Origin: Rhodococcus sp. Z13
Lineage (GTDB): Bacteria; Actinomycetota; Actinomycetes; Mycobacteriales; Mycobacteriaceae
Reading direction: 5' to 3'
Length of the DNA: 64,000 nucleotides
Assembly (NCBI RefSeq): GCF_025837095.1
Contig: NZ_CP107551.1
Location: forward strand, 3,094,668 to 3,158,667
The translations under genes and the position numbers were made by a program. Below, piece after piece: positions 36,283-45,316 of this stretch (position 1 is its first letter; each line of letters opens with the position of its first letter). The notes beneath the pieces are model-generated. The model searched no databases. It saw only the letters and a list, made by a program, of their open reading frames with translations, and was not told where the DNA came from.

Positions 36283-36306
36283 CAGGACCGGGCGTGCCCG
36301 GTCCTG
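36283..36306 (+). terminator. Hairpin between accD5 and accE5
   Basis: CAGGACCGGGC and GCCCGGTCCTG (11 bp) are separated by 2 nt, starting 10 nt past the accD5 stop. It has no T-run and may attenuate rather than fully stop transcription, because accE5 is expected to be co-expressed. Confidence 0.65.
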
Positions 36307-36370
36307 TCGTGACCAGCACGGCGTAGCACGCCGGCGACGGCGTGCGATGAACCCGACGAGAGGGATCGAC

Positions 36371-36433
36371 ATGACAGCGACCCAGCGGGCCTTCGGGGTC
36401 CGGGCGGACGCGCATCCGGGGGGTGCCCGGTGA
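36371..36433 (+). CDS. 20-codon ORF translationally coupled to accE5 (putative leader)
   Basis: ATG at 36371 is preceded by GAGAGGG with 6-nt spacing, a good ribosome-binding site. It encodes MTATQRAFGVRADAHPGGAR and ends in TGA at 36431-36433, overlapping the accE5 GTG (GTGA). Its first codons resemble those of accE5 (TGACAGC-AC shared), so it could be a duplicated start region. A longer in-frame ATG exists at 36347. Translation is unproven; stop-start coupling would tie accE5 output to this ORF. Confidence 0.45.
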   Translation: MTATQRAFGVRADAHPGGAR

Positions 36434-36756
36434 CAGCAACGGCAGAGGACAAGATCATCACCGAGTTCGAGGCGGACCAGGAGTCTCCCGTCGTCGGCGT
36501 CACGGCGTCCGACGAGACGGCCCCGGTCGTCGAGGAGACCCCGGCCGAACCCGCGACCGCGCCCGCGCTGCGCATCGTCAAGGGCAACCCCACCGACGAG
36601 GACGTCGCAGTGCTCGTCGCCGTGCTGAGCGCCGCCGCGGCGTCGGCCGGTGGTGAGGACGGCGACGGCAAGCCGGCGGAGACCTGGGGCGATCCCACTC
36701 GGATGCACCGGCAGTGGGCTCCGTTCTCGCCGTACTCGTACCCCAACCGCGGCTGA
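36430..36756 (+). CDS. accE5: Acyl-CoA carboxylase epsilon subunit
   Basis: A 108-aa accessory subunit that stabilises and stimulates the AccA3-AccD5 complex in actinobacteria. The N-terminal half is acidic and low-complexity; the C-terminal half holds the conserved LRIVKGNPTDEDVAVLVAVLSA segment and the tail WGDPTRMHRQWAPFSPYSY. GTG at 36430 overlaps the stop of a 20-codon ORF. It lies 157 nt after accD5 and 1 nt before maf. Confidence 0.93.
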   Translation: MTATAEDKIITEFEADQESPVVGVTASDETAPVVEETPAEPATAPALRIVKGNPTDEDVAVLVAVLSAAAASAGGEDGDGKPAETWGDPTRMHRQWAPFSPYSYPNRG

Positions 36757-36757
36757 C

Positions 36758-37444
36758 ATGCCCCGTCTGGTGCTGGCATCGGCTTCACCCGCCCGCCTGG
36801 CCGTTCTCCACGCGGCGGGCGTGAAGCCCCTGGTGCAGGTGTCGGGCGTCGACGAGGACGCCGTCACGGCGTCCCTTGCGCCCGGCACCCCACCGGGAAC
36901 GGTCGTCACCGAACTCGCCCGCGCCAAGGCGTCGCACGTCCTGCCCGCCCTCCGCGAACAGGGCCTGCACGACGCGGTGGTGATCGGCTGCGACTCCATG
37001 CTGCTGATCGACGGCGTGCTGCAGGGCAAGCCCGGCACCGTCGACGCCGCGCGCGAGCGCTGGAAGACGATGGCGGGCCGCAGCGGCGAACTGCTCACCG
37101 GTCACGCCGTGCTCCGGGTCCGCGGCGACGAGCTCGTCGCGCAGGCGGCCGCGCACAGCGGCACGGTGGTGCACTTCGGCACCCCCACCGACGAGGAACT
37201 CGAGTCGTATCTCGACAGCGGTGAACCCCTGCAGGTGGCCGGGGCGTTCACCCTCGACGGTCTCGGCGGCTGGTTCATCGAGGGAATCGAGGGCGATCCC
37301 TCCTCGGTGATCGGCATCGGCCTGCCCCTGGTACGCCGTCTCCTCGCCGAGGTGGGCATCTCCGTGGCCCGCCTGTGGGCGGAGAACGCCGCGATCCCCC
37401 TCGACGCGCTCGAGGACCGCTCGGATCGTTCGCCCGCCGACTGA
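36758..37444 (+). CDS. maf: Maf-family nucleoside triphosphate pyrophosphatase
   Basis: House-cleaning pyrophosphatase that hydrolyses non-canonical or pyrimidine NTPs; in some bacteria it also affects septation. The 228-aa protein begins LVLASASPARLAVL with the SxxR substrate motif, and contains GCDSMLLIDG with the catalytic Asp and KPGTVDAARERWKTMAG. ATG at 36758 follows the accE5 stop by 1 nt, so it is co-translated with accE5. Confidence 0.93.
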   Translation: MPRLVLASASPARLAVLHAAGVKPLVQVSGVDEDAVTASLAPGTPPGTVVTELARAKASHVLPALREQGLHDAVVIGCDSMLLIDGVLQGKPGTVDAARERWKTMAGRSGELLTGHAVLRVRGDELVAQAAAHSGTVVHFGTPTDEELESYLDSGEPLQVAGAFTLDGLGGWFIEGIEGDPSSVIGIGLPLVRRLLAEVGISVARLWAENAAIPLDALEDRSDRSPAD

Positions 37445-37469
37445 GTCCGGGCGTCTCCGTTCCCGCCGG

Positions 37470-37874
37470 CTACTTCTCCAACGACCGGGCCAGCGACCGC
37501 GCCATGGCCGCGGCCTTGCTCTTGGCGCGCTCGGCGTCCGGCCCGGTGAACAGTTCGTCGACGGTGCCGCACCACAGCTCGAGCCACCGCTCGAAACGCT
37601 CCGCGGTGAGTCCGTGCTGCCCGTGCAGGGCCCGGTGCACCGGCAGGAAGGCCCCTTCGTAGCGGGTCGTGCGGAACAGGATCTGCTCCCAGAAGTCACC
37701 GACCACCACGAGGTGGTCGTCGAGCCCGATCACGGCCAGGACGTCGAAGACCGGTGCGAGGACCGGGTCGGCGACCGCACGCTCGTAGAACCGCCGCACC
37801 AGCACGTCGATGTCGGTGCGCGACGCGAGTTCCGCCCGGCCCACCTCGCGGTGGCCGCTCCCACTCGTGATCAC
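37470..37874 (-). CDS. Group III truncated haemoglobin
   Basis: A 134-aa 2-on-2 globin fold with helices around [23 protein letters not shown] and [16 protein letters not shown], and [25 protein letters not shown] containing the proximal His. It lacks the Gly-Gly signatures of group I/II proteins. Likely heme-bound and involved in O2 or NO chemistry; the role is unknown. GTG at 37874 lies 8 nt after TAGCGT. Divergent from sseA, with -10 boxes only 5 bp apart. Confidence 0.87.
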   Translation of the reverse strand: MITSGSGHREVGRAELASRTDIDVLVRRFYERAVADPVLAPVFDVLAVIGLDDHLVVVGDFWEQILFRTTRYEGAFLPVHRALHGQHGLTAERFERWLELWCGTVDELFTGPDAERAKSKAAAMARSLARSLEK

Positions 37875-37882
37875 GTCCCAGC

Positions 37883-37899
37883 ACGCTACCGCCTAGAAT
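37883..37899. promoter_or_regulatory. Back-to-back -10 boxes for the truncated haemoglobin and sseA
   Basis: On the minus strand TAGCGT (37888-37883) serves the haemoglobin gene. On the plus strand TAGAAT (37894-37899) lies about 37 nt before the sseA GTG. The two divergent promoters must overlap, so their polymerases compete. Confidence 0.5.
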
Positions 37900-37936
37900 C
37901 GACGGCGCACCTGCCACCACAGCCTCAGGAGCCCAC

Positions 37937-38830
37937 GTGCCCGTCGCGCCCGACAAGAACCCTTCGTTCGCCGCCTACGCGGATCCCACCCGTCTCGTCT
38001 CGACGGAGTGGCTGTCCGCCCATCTCGGTCATCCCGAGGTGAAGGTCGTCGAATCCGACGAGGACGTCCTGCTGTACGACGTGGGGCACATCCCCGGCGC
38101 GGTGAAGATCGACTGGCATCTCGACCTCAACGATCCGGTCACCCGCGACTACATCGACGGTGAGCGGTTCGCGGCGCTCATGGACCGCAAGGGCATCCGC
38201 CGCACCGACACCGTGGTGATCTACGGCGACAAGTCCAACTGGTGGGCTGCCTATGCGATGTGGGTCTTCAAGCTGTTCGGCCACGACGACGTGCGTCTGC
38301 TCGACGGCGGCCGCGACGCGTGGATCTCCGAGAACCGTGACACCACCCTCGACATCCCCTCCACGGTCACGAGCGGCTACCCCGTCGTCGAGCGCAACGA
38401 CGCCCTGATCCGCGCCTACAAGGACGACGTCCTCGCGCACCTGGGCAGGGGCCCGCTGATCGACGTGCGGTCGCCGCAGGAGTACACCGGTGAGCGCACC
38501 CACATGCCCGACTACCCCGAGGAGGGTGCGCTGCGCGGCGGCCACATCCCCACCGCGGTGTCGATCCCGTGGGCGAAGGCCGCAGCATCGGACGGACGGT
38601 TCCGCTCCCGCGCCGAACTCGACGAGATCTACGGCGGCATCAGCAAGGACGACGACGTCATCGCCTACTGCCGCATCGGTGAGCGGTCGAGCCACACCTG
38701 GTTCGTGCTGACCTACCTGCTCGGTTACACCAAGGTGCGCAACTACGACGGCTCGTGGACCGAGTGGGGCAACGCCGTCCGGGTGCCGATCGTCAAGGGC
38801 GAGGAGCCCGGGGACGCGCCGGTCGCATGA
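37937..38830 (+). CDS. sseA: Thiosulfate sulfurtransferase (rhodanese)
   Basis: A 297-aa tandem-rhodanese enzyme that moves sulfane sulfur from thiosulfate or 3-mercaptopyruvate. The N-terminal domain is structural; the C-terminal domain carries the active-site Cys in [16 protein letters not shown] at 37937 follows AGGAG. The stop overlaps the sufE ATG (ATGA), linking sulfur donation to Fe-S assembly. Orthologue of Rv3283. Confidence 0.94.
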   Translation: MPVAPDKNPSFAAYADPTRLVSTEWLSAHLGHPEVKVVESDEDVLLYDVGHIPGAVKIDWHLDLNDPVTRDYIDGERFAALMDRKGIRRTDTVVIYGDKSNWWAAYAMWVFKLFGHDDVRLLDGGRDAWISENRDTTLDIPSTVTSGYPVVERNDALIRAYKDDVLAHLGRGPLIDVRSPQEYTGERTHMPDYPEEGALRGGHIPTAVSIPWAKAAASDGRFRSRAELDEIYGGISKDDDVIAYCRIGERSSHTWFVLTYLLGYTKVRNYDGSWTEWGNAVRVPIVKGEEPGDAPVA

Positions 38831-39240
38831 GCATTCCCGCGCCCCTGGCCGAGATCGTCGACGACTTCGCGTCCGTCGAGGGTCAGGACAAGCTGCAGCT
38901 GCTGCTCGAGTTCAGCCGCGAGCTCCCGCCGCTTCCCCCCGAGCTGGAGGAGGCGGCCATGGAGCCGGTACCCGAGTGCCAGTCTCCGCTGTTCCTCGCG
39001 GTCGACGCCTCCGACCGCGGCCGGGTGAAGCTGCACTTCAGCGCTCCGCCGGAGGCACCGACGACGCGTGGTTTCGCGTCGATCCTGCATCAGGGTCTCG
39101 ACGGGCTCAGCGCCCAGGAGATCCTCGACGTCCCCGACGACTTCTATTCGGCACTCGGCCTGGCCGACGCGGTGAGCCCGCTGCGTCTGCGGGGCATGAG
39201 CGCGATGCTGACGCGGATCAAACGTCACCTGCGCTCCTGA
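38827..39240 (+). CDS. sufE: SufE-family cysteine desulfuration protein
   Basis: A 137-aa sulfur-acceptor protein that takes persulfide from a cysteine desulfurase for Fe-S cluster assembly. The acceptor is C51 in [13 protein letters not shown]. Overlaps sseA by 4 nt. Orthologue of Rv3284. The next gene, a condensation-domain protein, starts 7 nt after the stop. Confidence 0.93.
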   Translation: MSIPAPLAEIVDDFASVEGQDKLQLLLEFSRELPPLPPELEEAAMEPVPECQSPLFLAVDASDRGRVKLHFSAPPEAPTTRGFASILHQGLDGLSAQEILDVPDDFYSALGLADAVSPLRLRGMSAMLTRIKRHLRS

Positions 39241-39247
39241 CGCGGTC

Positions 39248-40687
39248 ATGGAGTTCACCGAACTCGACGACTACCGGATCGCCGCCGGCATCCTGACGGA
39301 ATGGTTGCCGTGTGCGGCGGAGGACGACTGGCGGGCGGATCCCCGCCCGGCCTCCTACATCCACGAGGCGCACCTGCGCCGCACGTCGGGAGCCCGGTAC
39401 GGCGGGGGCCGCGACTCGTGGCTCGGGACCGCTTTCGAGGTCCCCGGTCCGCTCGACGGAGAGGCGTTCCGGCGGGCGCTCCAGCGGTGGATCGACCGGC
39501 ACGAACCGTTGCGCAGCCATGCCGCTCTCGGCGACGAGGAGAGCGGCATGGTCGTGCGGCGCACCACTCCGCCGGGCCGGGTGTCGGTGCGGCCCATCCG
39601 GCACGACGCAGCCGAACCGGACACCATCCGCGACCGTCTGCTCGGTCTGCTCGACGACTACACGGCACCCCATCTGTGGCCGTCCTACGTGTTCGCCACC
39701 CTCGAGCGGTCCGGAGACGAATCTCACAGCGGGGATTTTGCCCCTTTCACGGTGTTCTTCGGGGCCGATCACTCCATCATCGACGGCTATTCCGTGGTGT
39801 TGGTCGCACACGAGATCTCCGCACTCTACGACGAGGAGCGCACCGGCCGGGCCGCCGATCTGTTCCCGGTGGGCAGTTACATCGACTTCGGCGCCGCCGA
39901 GCGCGACGAGTCGGCACGGGTGGACGACGACCACGAGGCGGTCCGGATCTGGCGCCGGACCCTCACCGAGGGCGGCGGACAGGCACCGGCCTTCCCCCTG
40001 CCGATCGGGCAGCGTCCCGCCCGCGCGGTCCCGCAGCGGCGGCTGTCCGAGCGGTGGTTCGACGACGAGCAGGCATCGCAGTTCTCGGCCCGCTGCCGGC
40101 GCTCGGAGGCCGGCTTCTTCGCCGGTGCCCTGGCGTGCCTGGGACAGGCCGCCACCGAGCTCGCCGGCACCGACCGCTTCCGCACGGTCGCCCCCGCCCA
40201 CACCCGCGCCGGGCCGATCTGGGCGGGCTCACTCGGCTGGTTCGTCGGCCTGCGGCCGATCGACCTGGACCTCACGGGCACAACGGGTTTCGACGAACTG
40301 GCGGCGCGCGGCGCGGCCGAGTTGCGGCGCACGCGCGCGGCGGCGCGGGTGCCCTTCGTCCGGGTCGGCGAGCTTCTCGGGACGCCGATCCTCCCCCGCT
40401 TCGTCGTGTCGTACATGGACGTGCGGTTCGTGCCGATGGCGGCGCAGTGGCCGGAGCTGAACGCCCGCGCGCTGCGCAGCCGCAGCTACACCCACGACGT
40501 CTACGTGTGGATCAACCGCACCCCCGAGGGCGTGAACGTCTCCGCCCGCTTCCCGGACAATCCCGTCGCCGGCGAGAACGTCCTGTCGTTCCTGTCCCGC
40601 ACCCGCGAACTGATGCACCTCGCGGTGCCCGCCGGGCCCTGGGCCACACCGCCGGAAACCGGGGCAGTCCCACCTACTGGCAGGTAA
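39248..40687 (+). CDS. Stand-alone condensation-domain acyltransferase (PapA-like)
   Basis: A 479-aa protein of the NRPS-condensation/PapA superfamily. The catalytic HHxxxDG is present as DHSIIDG (first His replaced by Asp, catalytic second His kept). A C-terminal VSARFPDNPVAGENVLSFL and PRFVVSYMDVRF complete the fold. There is no adenylation or carrier domain, so it should transfer acyl groups from CoA or a carrier to a free hydroxyl, as PapA proteins do for trehalose lipids. It is not in this position in M. tuberculosis. It starts 7 nt after sufE without a clear ribosome-binding site, implying coupling. The substrate is unknown. Confidence 0.82.
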   Translation: MEFTELDDYRIAAGILTEWLPCAAEDDWRADPRPASYIHEAHLRRTSGARYGGGRDSWLGTAFEVPGPLDGEAFRRALQRWIDRHEPLRSHAALGDEESGMVVRRTTPPGRVSVRPIRHDAAEPDTIRDRLLGLLDDYTAPHLWPSYVFATLERSGDESHSGDFAPFTVFFGADHSIIDGYSVVLVAHEISALYDEERTGRAADLFPVGSYIDFGAAERDESARVDDDHEAVRIWRRTLTEGGGQAPAFPLPIGQRPARAVPQRRLSERWFDDEQASQFSARCRRSEAGFFAGALACLGQAATELAGTDRFRTVAPAHTRAGPIWAGSLGWFVGLRPIDLDLTGTTGFDELAARGAAELRRTRAAARVPFVRVGELLGTPILPRFVVSYMDVRFVPMAAQWPELNARALRSRSYTHDVYVWINRTPEGVNVSARFPDNPVAGENVLSFLSRTRELMHLAVPAGPWATPPETGAVPPTGR

Positions 40688-40732
40688 CATTGCGGGGTTT
40701 CGGACCCGCCGTAGTGTGTAGTGGCCATCCGG

Positions 40733-40763
40733 TTACATCGTCTATCGGATTGGCGCTTAGACT
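40733..40763 (+). promoter_or_regulatory. Candidate accA3 promoter
   Basis: TTACAT (40733-40738) and TAGACT (40758-40763) are separated by 19 nt. The predicted leader is about 40 nt and ends in a strong CAGGAGG before the GTG. Confidence 0.35.
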
Positions 40764-40808
40764 GCCCGTTGACGGAAATAACCTAACGATCGATCAACAG
40801 GAGGCTCC

Positions 40809-42599
<1,791 letters not shown>

Positions 42600-42614
42600 C
42601 ACGCATCTCGAGTC

Positions 42615-42646
42615 AGGGCCCCGCACCGTTTCCGGTGCGGGGCCCT
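42615..42646 (+). terminator. Terminator after accA3
   Basis: AGGGCCCCGCACCG and its exact complement (14 bp) around a TTTC loop, 15 nt past the accA3 stop. Confidence 0.88.
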
Positions 42647-42662
42647 CGCCGTTCTCGGCTAC

Positions 42663-42668
42663 TAGGCT
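42663..42668 (+). promoter_or_regulatory. -10 box of the first DUF1707 gene (leaderless)
   Basis: TAGGCT ends 6 nt before the ATG at 42675. Confidence 0.5.
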
Positions 42669-42674
42669 GGTGTC

Positions 42675-43049
42675 ATGGCCGAACGCCCCGAGGTCCGCAT
42701 CGGAACCGCCGAACGCGAGGAGGCGGTGGAGCTGCTCGGCGAGCACTTCGCGGCGGGTCGCCTCAGCCTGAGTGAGTTCGACGAGCGGGTCGCGCTGGCC
42801 ATGCAGGCGACCATCCGCGCCGACCTCGTCCCCCTGTTCGCCGATCTGCCCACCGCTCCGGCCGTGGTGTCGTCCGAGCCTCGGAACGTCGCCGAGGAAC
42901 TGCTGACACTGGTGCCTTTCGTGATCGTCGCGTTGCTCGCGATCGCGGTGGTGCGGCATCCGGTCGTGATCCTGGTCGCGCTCGGCGCCCTCTACTTCGT
43001 GGGCCGGCGCGCCTACCGGCTGATCACCGAGGAGCGCGGGTCGCGCTGA
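42675..43049 (+). CDS. DUF1707 membrane protein, first paralogue
   Basis: A 124-aa protein with an N-terminal DUF1707 domain (RIGTAEREEAVELLGEHFAAGRLSLSEFDERVALA) and two closely spaced membrane helices (LVPFVIVALLAIAVVRHPVVILVALGALYFV). The domain resembles SHOCT-like oligomerisation modules; the function is unknown. Leaderless start 6 nt after TAGGCT. It is followed 26 nt later by a clear paralogue. Confidence 0.87.
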   Translation: MAERPEVRIGTAEREEAVELLGEHFAAGRLSLSEFDERVALAMQATIRADLVPLFADLPTAPAVVSSEPRNVAEELLTLVPFVIVALLAIAVVRHPVVILVALGALYFVGRRAYRLITEERGSR

Positions 43050-43062
43050 TCCGGCGGGCCGC

Positions 43063-43068
43063 TACGCT
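43063..43068 (+). promoter_or_regulatory. -10 box of the second DUF1707 gene (leaderless)
   Basis: TACGCT ends 7 nt before the ATG at 43076, so the second copy has its own promoter despite the 26-nt gap. Confidence 0.5.
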
Positions 43069-43075
43069 CTCTCCC

Positions 43076-43468
43076 ATGGCCGATTCCCCCGACATCCGCA
43101 TCGGCAACGCCGAACGCACCCGCGCCCTCGATCTGCTCGGCGAGCACTTCGCCGCCGGCCGGCTCACCCTCACCGAGTTCGACGAACGCAGCGCGAAGGC
43201 ATCGGCGGCCACCACCCGCGCGGATCTCGACGTGCTGTTCGCCGATCTGCCGGAGGTCACGGCCGCGACGCCGGCGACGACCCGGGATCTGCCCGTCGTC
43301 TCCGTGGACAAGGATCCCGAGCGGTGGCGGAAGGTGGTGGTGGCCCTGACGCCCCTCGTCGCGCTGCTCCTGTTCTTCGTGTTCGACTCGTGGTTGTTCT
43401 TCCTGCTGATCCCGGCCGTGAGCATCGTGCTCTACGGCGGTTCGCGGCGGCGCGGGGAGAGCTGCTGA
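43076..43468 (+). CDS. DUF1707 membrane protein, second paralogue
   Basis: A 130-aa protein whose first 55 residues match the preceding gene closely (RIGNAERTRALDLLGEHFAAGRLTLTEFDER). A short linker and two membrane helices (VVALTPLVALLLFFVF, WLFFLLIPAVSIVLYG) follow. The pair is a tandem duplication with diverged tails. The function is unknown. Confidence 0.86.
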   Translation: MADSPDIRIGNAERTRALDLLGEHFAAGRLTLTEFDERSAKASAATTRADLDVLFADLPEVTAATPATTRDLPVVSVDKDPERWRKVVVALTPLVALLLFFVFDSWLFFLLIPAVSIVLYGGSRRRGESC

Positions 43469-43470
43469 TC

Positions 43471-43863
43471 GTGCTGTCCCTCCTCCGGCACCGCGCCGTT
43501 CCCCTGGTGGTCGCGGTGGTCGTGATCACGGCCATGCTGATGACCCCGGGTGGCACCGTGCCGAGCGGGCCGCCCCACACCGACAAGGTCACGCACGCGC
43601 TGATGTTCGTAGTGCTTGCGGTGTGCTCGCGGTACGCACGGATCTCCCCCGTCGTCACCCTGCTCTGGCTCGCCGTCTACGGGGTGCTCACGGAGTTCCT
43701 GCAGGCCACGGTCGCCGTGCGCCGCTCGGGTTCGTTCTGGGACTGGTGCGCGGATCTCGCCGGAGTGATGATCGGACTCGCGATCACCGCGACCGTCCGT
43801 TCCCGCGCTCGCGTGGGCGCGAGACCGCAAGGCAACCCCCGTGATTCGTCACAATCGTCCTGA
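43471..43863 (+). CDS. VanZ-like membrane protein
   Basis: A 130-aa protein with about four membrane segments and the VanZ-like features DKVTHALMFVVLAVCSRYA and LTEFLQATVAVRRSGSFWDWCADLAGVMIGL (conserved Glu, Arg and Asp in the membrane). GTG at 43471 lies 2 nt after the second DUF1707 gene, with GGAGAG upstream. The substrate is unknown; glycopeptide resistance is not implied. Confidence 0.82.
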   Translation: MLSLLRHRAVPLVVAVVVITAMLMTPGGTVPSGPPHTDKVTHALMFVVLAVCSRYARISPVVTLLWLAVYGVLTEFLQATVAVRRSGSFWDWCADLAGVMIGLAITATVRSRARVGARPQGNPRDSSQSS

Positions 43864-44388
43864 CCGTACTCGCCTGCTCGTGGCAGGTCGGCTACGTCTT
43901 CTTCATCACCCGGCGCAGGCTACGCCCCGGCCACATCGCGCTCTCCTCCGACGGGATCCACTTCAGCGATCACGCCACGACACCTGGATCCCCTGGGAGG
44001 CCACGGCGTCCGGTGTTCGGCCCGACCCCCTGTACGTCGTGTTGGTCGCTCTGCCTCAACGGGGTGCCGTGACGAGTTCACGAGTTCACGAGTTCCGTTG
44101 CCGTGGCGGATCATCGACGACCGGAAGCACGACGATCTGCGTGTCTCGTCCCGGTGTTCCCCCGGCTACACCGCCCGCCTCGACCGCCGCCGGTTCGAGA
44201 TCGCACCCGAACTCCTCGACGCCGTGCTCGACCACTACCTCCGCGATCCCGACGCCCGCGCCGAACTCACCGATCCCGACGCGATCACCCGCCGGGTCGA
44301 CGAACTGCGTTCGTACGCACCCGGTCCGCGGTGGCGGCGCTACGGGTTCGTGCCCGTGCCGCGGCTGAGTGCCTCCACCCCACAGTGA
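43848..44388 (+). pseudogene. Decayed membrane gene with two frameshifts and no start
   Basis: Three adjoining frames make one coherent protein. Frame A (from 43848) gives a helix then RRRLRPGHIALSSDGIHF. A one-base loss near 43977 moves to frame B (HDTWIPWEATASGVRPDPLYVVLVAL). An extra 8-bp repeat unit at 44073-44096 moves to frame C (LPWRIIDDRKHDDLRV to the end, SYAPGPRWRRYGF). Removing one repeat unit restores the B-to-C frame exactly. Frame A has no start codon after the upstream TGA. The domain looks like a small membrane protein with a PH-like C-terminal part; the function is unknown. Confidence 0.72.
44073..44096 (+). repeat. Three copies of an 8-bp tandem repeat
   Basis: CGAGTTCA at 44073-44080 and 44081-44088, then CGAGTTCC at 44089-44096. 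Loss of one unit shifts the frame by 8 and rejoins the two downstream frames of the decayed gene. Confidence 0.88.
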
Positions 44389-44391
44389 GCC

Positions 44392-45312
44392 TCAGGCGGT
44401 GATCCGAGAGCCGGTGCTCGCCGCGTCGGTGCGCTCCGAGTCGACGAGCCGGGTACGCAGGGCCTGCAGGGTGTCGTCGTCGAGACCGAGTCCGGCGGCG
44501 AAGTATTCGTCGATGGTGCCGTACCGCGACAGCGCCTCGTCGACGGCGACCTCGAGATACTCACGCTGCACGCCGAGCATCGGCTTCAGGATCTCCGGGT
44601 CGCCACCGAGATCCCGGAACCGTGCGAACAGCGGCTCGAGCTGCGGCAGCAGCATGTCGTTGGTGCGCAGATAGTCGGCGAAGACCGCGTCCTCGCCGGC
44701 GCCGGCGAACAGCAGCAACGACGCGGCGGCCCAGCCGGTGCGGTCCTTGCCCGCACTGCAGTGGACGAGTGCGGGCACCCCGCCGTGCGCGACGCCCTCG
44801 GCGAAAGTCCGGTAGGAAGCGACGGCGCTCGGCAGGCGCACGAAATCGCGGTAGCTCTCCCGGAGGTACTGCGCCGCACGACCGTCACCGAAGGCCTCCG
44901 CGGCCGCCGCCGGATCGGCGACGATCTCCGGCAGCGCGGCTGCGATCGATCCGTTCTCCCGATCTGCCAGGACGTCGAGACCGACGTGCCGCGCTCCCGC
45001 CGGGAGCCGGTCGGGGCGCCGCTCCTGCTCGGCGAGGGTGCGCAGGTCGAAGACCGTCGTGACGCCCAGGGCGTCGAGGGTCTCGAGGTCGGTGTCGGTC
45101 ACCCGGCTGAGGTCGGTGGAGCGGAAGACCACCCCGGTGCGGACCACGCCGCCGTGCGCACTCGGGCATCCGCCGATGTCGCGCAGGTTCACGAGCGACG
45201 GGATCGCGAAGGTATCCGCATCCGTACCCGACAGGATGTCGGTGGCATCGGTGTCCGACAGGATGCCGGTGGCATCGGTGTCCGGCTGGGTGTCGTCGAG
45301 CGATTCGGTCAT
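44392..45312 (-). CDS. Tyrosine-protein phosphatase (PtpB-like)
   Basis: A 306-aa dual-specificity-like phosphatase. The P-loop HCSAGKDRTG gives catalytic C185 and R191; NLRDIGG (about 42-48) and VFRSTDLSR match the PtpB/Tyr_phosphatase_3 family, which can also act on phosphoinositides. It has no signal peptide. The N-terminal 30 residues consist of an imperfect 9-residue repeat (DTDATGILS, DTDATDILS) from a 27-bp DNA duplication. The ATG at 45312 lies 4 nt after lat, so the two are co-transcribed; why is unclear. Confidence 0.88.
   Translation of the reverse strand: MTESLDDTQPDTDATGILSDTDATDILSGTDADTFAIPSLVNLRDIGGCPSAHGGVVRTGVVFRSTDLSRVTDTDLETLDALGVTTVFDLRTLAEQERRPDRLPAGARHVGLDVLADRENGSIAAALPEIVADPAAAAEAFGDGRAAQYLRESYRDFVRLPSAVASYRTFAEGVAHGGVPALVHCSAGKDRTGWAAASLLLFAGAGEDAVFADYLRTNDMLLPQLEPLFARFRDLGGDPEILKPMLGVQREYLEVAVDEALSRYGTIDEYFAAGLGLDDDTLQALRTRLVDSERTDAASTGSRITA
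45228..45281 (-). repeat. Two 27-bp tandem repeats in the phosphatase N-terminus
   Basis: 45228-45254 and 45255-45281 differ at one base and encode DTDATDILS and DTDATGILS in frame. Confidence 0.85.
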
Positions 45313-45316
45313 ACCG

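Noticed and set aside
36320-36380. A cysteine-responsive leader peptide near accE5
   Set aside because: The minus-strand frame contains an Arg-rich stretch with one Cys, but it lacks the conserved pattern and lies antisense to the small coupled ORF; no downstream sulfur gene on that strand.
43471-43863. VanZ-like protein as a glycopeptide-resistance gene
   Set aside because: VanZ-like folds are widespread; there is no vanHAX or related gene nearby.
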